Below the pieces are notes generated by a model that ran no database searches, was not told the DNA's origin, and saw only the letters and a list, made by a program, of their open reading frames with translations. From positions 1-8,920 of the forward strand of contig JAJZOK010000070.1 in NCBI GenBank assembly GCA_021811525.1: a DNA stretch of 8,920 nt. Direction: 5' to 3'. This stretch comes from Thermoplasmata archaeon. Its GTDB lineage: Archaea > Thermoplasmatota > Thermoplasmata > Thermoplasmatales > Thermoplasmataceae. Position 1 is the first letter of the stretch. Each line of letters opens with the position of its first letter. The translations under genes and the position numbers were made by a program. Shown here piece by piece: positions 1 to 4,781 of the stretch.

Positions 1-2
1 GG

Positions 3-1550
3 CACTATGGAAAGTGGCTTGCCTCCTCAATGGCACTGATGATAATGGGCATGATTATCATTCTGCAGTCCACAAACTACCTGCTTCTGATAACCGGATG
101 GGAAACAATGTCTGTGCCCGCATACGTTATTGTGGGAATGAACAAGAAAGAGAGTGCTCCCGCTTTTACCTTCATGATGTTCAGCGAGTTCAGCACAATT
201 CTAATAATAGCAGGTGCAGTCTTTGCATTCTTTGTAACTGGAACACTTTCCTTCACACCGGTGCCGTCATTTGGTCCCCTTCTACTTATTTCCCTTGGGG
301 CGCTCATAAAAATGGGCATGACGCCTTTCATGATCAGCGAATGGCTCCCCATTGCACATGGAAATGCCCCAGCCAATGCCTCTGCTGCTTTAAGTGCAAC
401 AATGACGCTAATGGGCGTTTTTGCCATAATGAGGATGATCCTTGTCAGCCCGGATGTTACCTGGATTGGTTTCCTCTTCCTTGCAATAGGCTCAATATCA
501 ATCCTTTTTGCCTCAATATACGCATATATTTCTGAAAACATGAAAATGCTTGCAGGCTTCAGCACCATTGAGAACAATGCTGCCATACTTTCGGCAATGG
601 GACTCTACCTAGTGGCATCTGAGGTGGTACTGAAACAGTTCATCTTCGCAACCATAATCATTTTTGCACTTTCTCACGCCATTTCGAAGACCGGGCTATT
701 CTTTTCCATTGGAAACTCACCTGGGGAATACTTCGGTGAAAGTGACCAACCCACATCTTACACGCAACGCGTGGGAACCATGCTCACAACCATGTCACTG
801 TCCGGCCTCTTCCCGACAATAGGTGGGCTAGCCACATGGATGCTTCTCGAAGCCTTCTTCATGGAGGCTTATGCAGGCGGTGCCCCTGGAATGAGCGCAA
901 TAGTTATTGGTTCTGTCATAGCACTGGGCGAAGGCATGGCCACCGGCTCCATGATGAAGATACTGGCATTCGGAAACCTGTTTCACAGAAAACTGGAAAA
1001 GAAGCAGTCAGCCAATCATGCCATAATATCCGGCATCGGCCTGCTGCTCATATTCCTCTTTGCCATTTCCATCTTCATAGTTTCAGGCACTTTCATTTCT
1101 GGCATTCCGGGAGTCCTTGTGTTCAATGGGTTCATGATAACATCCAGATTTGGGCCTGCTGTTTTCGGGCTCATTTCCCCTGATTATGTTGTTATCCTCA
1201 TAACAGCCTTCTCCATCGCAGCATATGCGCTTTTCAGGAAACCAAGGCTCAGGGATGTCCCGGTCTGGAATGGCGGCTATGTTGATGTGGACCCATATAC
1301 TTCATATGCCTATTCAAACAACATCCGCCTGATGCTCAGGAGAGTTCTCAGGACCAAGACCGGGGCATTCGGAAATGCTGTTACCGTCATAGACGTGTTC
1401 TGGCTCATAATGACCGATATTGGAAAGGGCTACAGGGCAGTGAGCAAATTCATCACCCTCAGGGTTATGAACAGCTCAATAGGCTGGTACATGATATACA
1501 TGATCGCTGCTTTCCTGGTCATAATGCTCATTGCGGTACTGGCATACTGA
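3..1550 (+). CDS. Partial HyfB/NuoM-type proton-translocating membrane subunit (5' end outside window)
   Basis: This is an integral membrane subunit of the antiporter-like family (NuoL/M/N, MrpA/D, HyfB), which moves protons or sodium in complex I-like and group 4 hydrogenase-like complexes. The frame is open to the window edge (HYGKWLASS precedes the first ATG at 30), so that ATG is probably internal and the N-terminal part is missing. Counting from that ATG, the family's charged residues are visible: WE at 24-25, K94 in GALIKMGMTPF, H110 in LPIAHGNAP, K172 in MKMLAGFSTIENN, and H216/K220 in SHAISKTGLF. The C-terminal VPVWNGGYVDVDPYTSYAY...LRRVL (about residues 415-445) resembles the WDCGYG...RR segment of HyfB and argues for that branch over NuoM/N. 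A last hydrophobic helix ends the protein. The usual SK/SE-W motif after the mid-protein Pro-Gly is replaced by GGLATW. The family is clear; the exact complex is not, because partner genes lie outside. Confidence 0.88.
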   Translation, partial: HYGKWLASSMALMIMGMIIILQSTNYLLLITGWETMSVPAYVIVGMNKKESAPAFTFMMFSEFSTILIIAGAVFAFFVTGTLSFTPVPSFGPLLLISLGALIKMGMTPFMISEWLPIAHGNAPANASAALSATMTLMGVFAIMRMILVSPDVTWIGFLFLAIGSISILFASIYAYISENMKMLAGFSTIENNAAILSAMGLYLVASEVVLKQFIFATIIIFALSHAISKTGLFFSIGNSPGEYFGESDQPTSYTQRVGTMLTTMSLSGLFPTIGGLATWMLLEAFFMEAYAGGAPGMSAIVIGSVIALGEGMATGSMMKILAFGNLFHRKLEKKQSANHAIISGIGLLLIFLFAISIFIVSGTFISGIPGVLVFNGFMITSRFGPAVFGLISPDYVVILITAFSIAAYALFRKPRLRDVPVWNGGYVDVDPYTSYAYSNNIRLMLRRVLRTKTGAFGNAVTVIDVFWLIMTDIGKGYRAVSKFITLRVMNSSIGWYMIYMIAAFLVIMLIAVLAY

Positions 1551-1555
1551 GAAAA

Positions 1556-2455
1556 TTATCTGATCCTCTTAAGCTCGAAGGAACCAAGTGTCAGGCTGTT
1601 GTTGCTTCTAACGACCTCTATCCAGTCCCTGGACTGGACTTCCTTCATTCCCCTGACCCTGAGATATTCCACTGAGGATTCGCTCCGGAATTCTATGGAC
1701 CCGTCCATGAAGTAGTTCATGTTTTCATAAAGGCTTCTCTGGAATATTCCGTCCTCTATGAGGTAGAGAGTTGTAGAGTCCTCCATCTTCCTCCGCTGGG
1801 AGAAATGCTGCAGGGCCTTGGTAAACATCTTGTCCTCTGAGGACTGTGTGATCCATGCAGTCAGGGAAAAGAAAACCATTCTGTATTTCCCCATCTTTGA
1901 AAGAACAGTGGAACAGATCTGGTCCATGGATTTCAGGAAATTGCTGATCACTGCAACATTGTCAAGGACAACTGCATTCTTGTCGTTGCTCTCCATCTGA
2001 ATGCTTTTGGAATATGCATCCACGAACTTCAGGTGTCCGCTCTCCTCATATTCATCAGGAGAAATGCCCATTGCTGCAAGATATGCCTTTATGTCAGAAA
2101 TAGGCTGGTCCAGTGACACAACAATTACCGGGTGTGATTCCTGCAGGGAAGATACAATGAACCTATGTGCCACATTGAATTTGGAGCTGTATGGAGGGCC
2201 GCTGAGAAGGATGTTCGATGCCCTTGGATATCCTCCGTGGAGAAGGTCATCCAGCCTTGTGAAACCTGAGGAAACAAGCGAATTGCCATTCCCATCAGGG
2301 TCGCCCGGGAAGGTTGCCTGCGTGAGTTCACGTATGGAGGTCTCCACCTTCTCCAGCAGGGACCGGGTCTCAGCCAGTTCCTCCTGAAGCCGCCTCTTCT
2401 GTTCCATCAGTTCCTGCAATTTAGGTTCTGAAGATTCCTGCGGGAATTCTGTCAT
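1556..2455 (-). CDS. KaiC-like RecA-fold protein with degenerate Walker A and N-terminal coiled coil
   Basis: The protein (299 aa from the chosen start) has a charged heptad-like helix at about residues 10-45 (LQELMEQKRRLQEELAETRS...), probably a coiled coil, followed by a KaiC/RadA-like domain: GFTRLDDLLHGGYPRAS (64-80), strand NILLSGPP, and AVVLDN (161-166) at the Walker B position. The P-loop reads GPPYSSKF (86-93) where GPPGTGKT is expected: the lysine stays but the second and third glycines and the Ser/Thr are gone, so ATP hydrolysis is doubtful. The late DGSIEFR resembles the 'aDgvi.l' strand of KaiC paralogues. The start is set at 2455, one base after the dehydratase stop (TGATATG), with GGAAGATGAT in front as a weak ribosome site. 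Starts at 2467 (11-bp overlap) and 2542 (86-bp overlap) are possible; the latter would add a proline-rich, less likely N-terminus. Probably co-translated with the dehydratase. Function unknown; a sensory or scaffold role is inference. Confidence 0.8.
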   Translation of the reverse strand: MTEFPQESSEPKLQELMEQKRRLQEELAETRSLLEKVETSIRELTQATFPGDPDGNGNSLVSSGFTRLDDLLHGGYPRASNILLSGPPYSSKFNVAHRFIVSSLQESHPVIVVSLDQPISDIKAYLAAMGISPDEYEESGHLKFVDAYSKSIQMESNDKNAVVLDNVAVISNFLKSMDQICSTVLSKMGKYRMVFFSLTAWITQSSEDKMFTKALQHFSQRRKMEDSTTLYLIEDGIFQRSLYENMNYFMDGSIEFRSESSVEYLRVRGMKEVQSRDWIEVVRSNNSLTLGSFELKRIR

Positions 2456-2456
2456 A

Positions 2457-3656
2457 TCATCTTCCATTTGGGGCCCTGAAAGTCCCTGAGACAACCCATG
2501 GGGGTTCCTTGGGATCAAAGGGTTCCATGCCCTCAACAGCATTGGTGCTTACAATCTTTTCGTCTACTTCAACACCTATTCCTGGCTTTCCAGAGAGAGT
2601 AAACCTGCCATTCTCCAGCTTGTATCCGGACTTCACAAGATTTCGCTTCCAGTCTGGCCAGAATGCTTCAAAACTTTCCTGAATGAGGAAATTGGGAAGG
2701 GTTTTGTCAACGTTCAGTGTGGCCGCGGTCTGTATTGGCCCAAAAGCATTGTGGAAAGCCACGGGAACTCCCATGGACTCCGCTATGGCACCAATCTTCT
2801 TTGCCTCAAGGATGCCCAGTGAGTTAGTCAGGTCCGGTTGAATGATGTCCACCATGCCCTGGGAAATATACCTTGCAAAGTCTGCCTTGTTAAGCAGCCT
2901 CTCCCCAAGTGCTATGGGCGTCCTCACATAACGTTTGACCTCTGGAAGGGCCATCTCGAGCTCAGGATGCAGAGGTTCCTCCATGAAGAGGGGCTCGAAC
3001 TGGTCCAGGGCTGTACCTGCATCTATGGCGGCCTTTGTGGAAAACCTGCCATGGCATTCGATGAGCAGATCAACCTTGTCGCCAAACTCCTCCCGGAGGG
3101 TACCAACAATATCCACTGCATTTTCTAGGCCCTCCCTGGAGAGCTGATCGTAATTATTACCGAATGGATCGAACTTCATTGCCGTGAAACCTTTGGAAAC
3201 AACAGTCTTGGCTTTTTTAACGAAGTCCTCGGCTGTCACGCAGTCTGAGTACCAGCCATTTGCATATGCACGCAACTCATTGTTGTATTCTCCGCCGAGA
3301 AGCTTGAAAACAGGTTCGCCGACAGATTTTCCTATAAGGTCCCAGCTGGCTATCTCGAATGCGCTAAGTGCGGATGTGGCCTCCATGGACCTGGAAAGGT
3401 AGAACGAATGTTTGTAGAATTCCTTGACATTTCTCTCCACATTGAAGAAATCAGCGTCCTGGAAGACCCTCTTAACCTCTTCCATGCTTTCCCTGACCGG
3501 GAGGGTCATAAGTGTAGTTGGCGCTTCCCCATATCCAACGAGGCCATCCTCGGATGTCAACTTTACAAGAAGGATGGTGGAACTCCATGGGCTTGAGATC
3601 TCCTTGCCCTTTTCGCCAAGTTCCAGAATATCGATTTTCTTTATTTTTGACGACAT
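2457..3656 (-). CDS. gnaD: D-gluconate/D-galactonate dehydratase (enolase superfamily)
   Basis: It dehydrates D-gluconate (and often D-galactonate) to 2-keto-3-deoxy-gluconate/galactonate, the committed step of the archaeal semi/non-phosphorylative Entner-Doudoroff pathway, in the cytoplasm with Mg2+. The 399 residues match the length of the Sulfolobus enzyme, and blocks resemble what I recall of it closely: FYLSRSMEATSALSAFEIASWD (85-106), YANGWYSDCVTAEDF (131-145), KFDPFG (161-166), ECHGRF (200-205), FMEEP (224-228), ALGER (249-253), IIQPDLTN (271-278), VAFHNAFG (299-306) and the final PPWVVSGTF. Expected Mg ligands are E200, E226 and E252; H202 and the D275/H302 dyad are expected acid/base residues; K161 lies in the KxDP motif. 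The ATG at 3656 fits a leaderless transcript, as a TATA-like box lies about 25 bp upstream. The KaiC-like gene follows directly. Gad is another name in use. The substrate could be another sugar acid, but gluconate is most likely. Confidence 0.9.
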   Translation of the reverse strand: MSSKIKKIDILELGEKGKEISSPWSSTILLVKLTSEDGLVGYGEAPTTLMTLPVRESMEEVKRVFQDADFFNVERNVKEFYKHSFYLSRSMEATSALSAFEIASWDLIGKSVGEPVFKLLGGEYNNELRAYANGWYSDCVTAEDFVKKAKTVVSKGFTAMKFDPFGNNYDQLSREGLENAVDIVGTLREEFGDKVDLLIECHGRFSTKAAIDAGTALDQFEPLFMEEPLHPELEMALPEVKRYVRTPIALGERLLNKADFARYISQGMVDIIQPDLTNSLGILEAKKIGAIAESMGVPVAFHNAFGPIQTAATLNVDKTLPNFLIQESFEAFWPDWKRNLVKSGYKLENGRFTLSGKPGIGVEVDEKIVSTNAVEGMEPFDPKEPPWVVSGTFRAPNGR

Positions 3657-3677
3657 ATATGCAAATTGGTAAAATCG

Positions 3678-3685
3678 TACTTAAA
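3678..3685 (-). promoter_or_regulatory. TATA box of the dehydratase operon (leaderless)
   Basis: On the minus strand the sequence GGG-TTTAAGTA lies with its centre about 25 bp upstream of the dehydratase ATG, the standard archaeal TATA-to-start-site distance, so transcription is predicted to begin at or within a few bases of the ATG. The purine-rich AGGG just upstream would fit a BRE. No ribosome-binding sequence is present between this box and the ATG, which supports a leaderless message. Confidence 0.55.
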
Positions 3686-3692
3686 CCCTATC

Positions 3693-3721
3693 AAAAAAAT
3701 GCCCCCGGAATGCGAAAAAAA
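3693..3721 (-). terminator. Tandem T7 tracts, likely terminator of the propeller gene
   Basis: Read on the minus strand, a run of seven Ts directly follows the propeller TGA (3721-3715) and a second run of seven Ts follows about 15 bp on (3699-3693), separated by a GC-rich segment with no convincing stem. Archaeal RNA polymerase terminates at such U-rich tracts without needing a hairpin. The dehydratase TATA box begins just beyond, so the two genes probably form separate transcription units despite their shared orientation. Confidence 0.5.
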
Positions 3722-4636
3722 TCAGCGGCCCATATCAAGGTAGACTTCAAGTGCAGGAATTGATGGGAGCAGGGCATATATCTTGTTATGCAGTTCATCA
3801 AACATTATATCGGATATCTCAGAGCCGCATCTTTCAACCTCCCTTACCTTGTCAGTTTCCATGTCCACAACTGCGAGGTGCCTGCTCCCCCTGAACATGA
3901 CGTAAAGGTGATTCACGTAGGAATTGTAAACAAGCTTGGCCACAGGCTCCTTGAATGATGCTGCCAATTTCTGTGGCTGGCTGTCAAATCCAGTTACAAG
4001 GATCTTTCCGCCCTCAGTGCCTAACACAACCTTCCTGTCAACACTGCAAATGACTACAGCGTTTATGGTTTCTGAGCCGAAACCAACGTCATGCATTACA
4101 CTCAGGCTCTCCCCGGACTTGATGACCATGAGGCGGTGCGGGTCCTGGAGCAATATTACAAAAGCATCCTCAAGGGTGTCAAAATATGCCTGCCTTACCT
4201 TGCCTGCAGGCCGCTGAAAATCCAGTCCCTTCAACTCCGGATATCTGTAAAAGGCAAATTCTTCGGCGCCAGATGCAAGTAGAACATCCCTGTCACTGTC
4301 CAGTGAAAGTCCAGTTGGGGGAAAATTAAACTTCAATGTGAGCAGGTTCCTGATAGCCCCTATCTTATAGACAAGCGCTTCATTAAGCGCCGAACCGGTG
4401 AGAAATACAAGGTCACGATCCCTGCATATCTGTGCCATGGAATTGCTTCCCGTTCCCTCCACTTCATCCTTAATCCTGTCTTTTTCTGTATCTATAAGGA
4501 GAACTTTTCCCTCTGCCGGATCAGGCAGGTAAAGAGAGTTGGAGCTTGAATGCACTGCCCCTCTCCACGGCAGGGACATTCCAATGGGCGAATCCTGTTT
4601 CGGGAGCTTAATCCTGCAGATCTTGAGGGTACTCAT
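3722..4636 (-). CDS. Cytoplasmic beta-propeller protein (YVTN/WD-like), function unknown
   Basis: The 304-residue protein consists of about seven units of roughly 40 residues, each with strand patterns such as SNSLYLPDPAEGKVLLIDTEKDRIKDEV (33-60), RDVLLASGAEEFAFYRYPELKGL (116-138), RKVVLGTEGGKILVTGF (201-217), NHLYVMFRGSRHLAVVDMETDKVREV (242-267) and NKIYALLPSIPALEVYLD (284-301). This resembles the YVTN/quinoprotein-like propellers, and seven blades would close one ring. There is no signal peptide, transmembrane helix or haem-binding CxxCH, and the cysteines (7, 71, 197, 270) are scattered, so it is probably a cytoplasmic interaction platform rather than an enzyme. The ATG at 4636 has no ribosome-binding sequence in front. 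It is divergent from aconitase across 141 bp and lies upstream of the gluconate dehydratase. The fold is fairly sure; the exact family and role are not. A lactonase supplying gluconate is conceivable, but I see no metal-site motif supporting it. Confidence 0.75.
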   Translation of the reverse strand: MSTLKICRIKLPKQDSPIGMSLPWRGAVHSSSNSLYLPDPAEGKVLLIDTEKDRIKDEVEGTGSNSMAQICRDRDLVFLTGSALNEALVYKIGAIRNLLTLKFNFPPTGLSLDSDRDVLLASGAEEFAFYRYPELKGLDFQRPAGKVRQAYFDTLEDAFVILLQDPHRLMVIKSGESLSVMHDVGFGSETINAVVICSVDRKVVLGTEGGKILVTGFDSQPQKLAASFKEPVAKLVYNSYVNHLYVMFRGSRHLAVVDMETDKVREVERCGSEISDIMFDELHNKIYALLPSIPALEVYLDMGR

Positions 4637-4708
4637 CTAAATCAATTGCCAGGCAGATTGAGGGAGTAGGACATTGTTCATAAAGGATTCTCATTTGAAT
4701 GATTTTTA

Positions 4709-4727
4709 ACTAATATTTCCTATTAGT
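4709..4727. promoter_or_regulatory. Perfect 7-bp inverted repeat, putative operator of acnA
   Basis: Arms ACTAATA and TATTAGT are exact reverse complements separated by TTTCC. The site lies in the divergent region, about 50-70 bp before the acnA ATG and just upstream of its TATA-like stretches, where a dimeric archaeal regulator could act. Being AT-rich and in front of a gene, it is more likely a DNA-binding site than an RNA hairpin. The regulator is unknown. Confidence 0.4.
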
Positions 4728-4742
4728 ATTTTGTGAATAAAA

Positions 4743-4750
4743 CATAATTA
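4743..4750 (+). promoter_or_regulatory. Candidate TATA box of acnA
   Basis: CATAATTA is centred about 31 bp before the acnA ATG, which would place the transcript start only a few bases upstream of the coding region. A competing box, GAATAAAAC at 4735-4743, would instead put the start near 4764, at an upstream ATG. The sequence alone does not decide between them. Confidence 0.35.
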
Positions 4751-4763
4751 TCGAGAAGAGATC

Positions 4764-4781
4764 ATGGCACGATATTCATGA
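4764..4781 (+). other. Possible five-codon leader ORF (MARYS) overlapping the acnA start
   Basis: An ATG at 4764 opens a five-codon frame whose TGA (4779-4781) overlaps the acnA ATG (4778-4780) in the ATGA arrangement typical of translational coupling. The purine stretch GAGAAGAG (4753-4760) lies before this ATG and is too far from the acnA ATG to serve it. Chance occurrence is quite possible, and a leaderless transcript starting downstream would exclude it. Confidence 0.2.

Larger units (their letters stand above)
4637..4777. promoter_or_regulatory. Divergent intergenic region between the propeller gene and acnA
   Basis: These 141 bp must hold both promoters. The half nearest acnA is AT-rich and carries the inverted repeat at 4709-4727, TATA-like stretches (GAATAAAAC at 4735-4743 and CATAATTA at 4743-4750) and the AAGAGATCATGG element (4756-4767). 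For the propeller gene the best TATA candidate is the minus-strand TTTATGAA (about 4678-4685), which would leave roughly 20 bases of leader; it is weak. No RNA gene is apparent. Confidence 0.5.

Noticed and set aside
14..535. 173-codon plus-strand frame overlapping the membrane subunit
   Set aside because: Cys/Asn/His-rich translation of the wrong frame, with no recognisable domain.
77..586. 169-codon minus-strand open frame inside the membrane subunit gene
   Set aside because: It lies fully opposite a gene with clear family motifs; its residues mirror the hydrophobic codons of the sense strand and match no family.
2001..2387. 128-codon plus-strand frame opposite the KaiC-like gene
   Set aside because: The minus strand encodes a coherent RecA-fold protein; this frame shows no motif and no promoter.
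2456..2542. 29-residue N-terminal extension of the KaiC-like protein (ATG at 2542)
   Set aside because: It would overlap the conserved C-terminus of the dehydratase by 86 bp and has no domain-like content; the ATG at 2455 directly after the stop is better placed.
3700..3716. GC-rich segment between the two T7 tracts as a hairpin terminator stem
   Set aside because: No convincing complementary arms can be paired; the T tracts alone are the supported signal.
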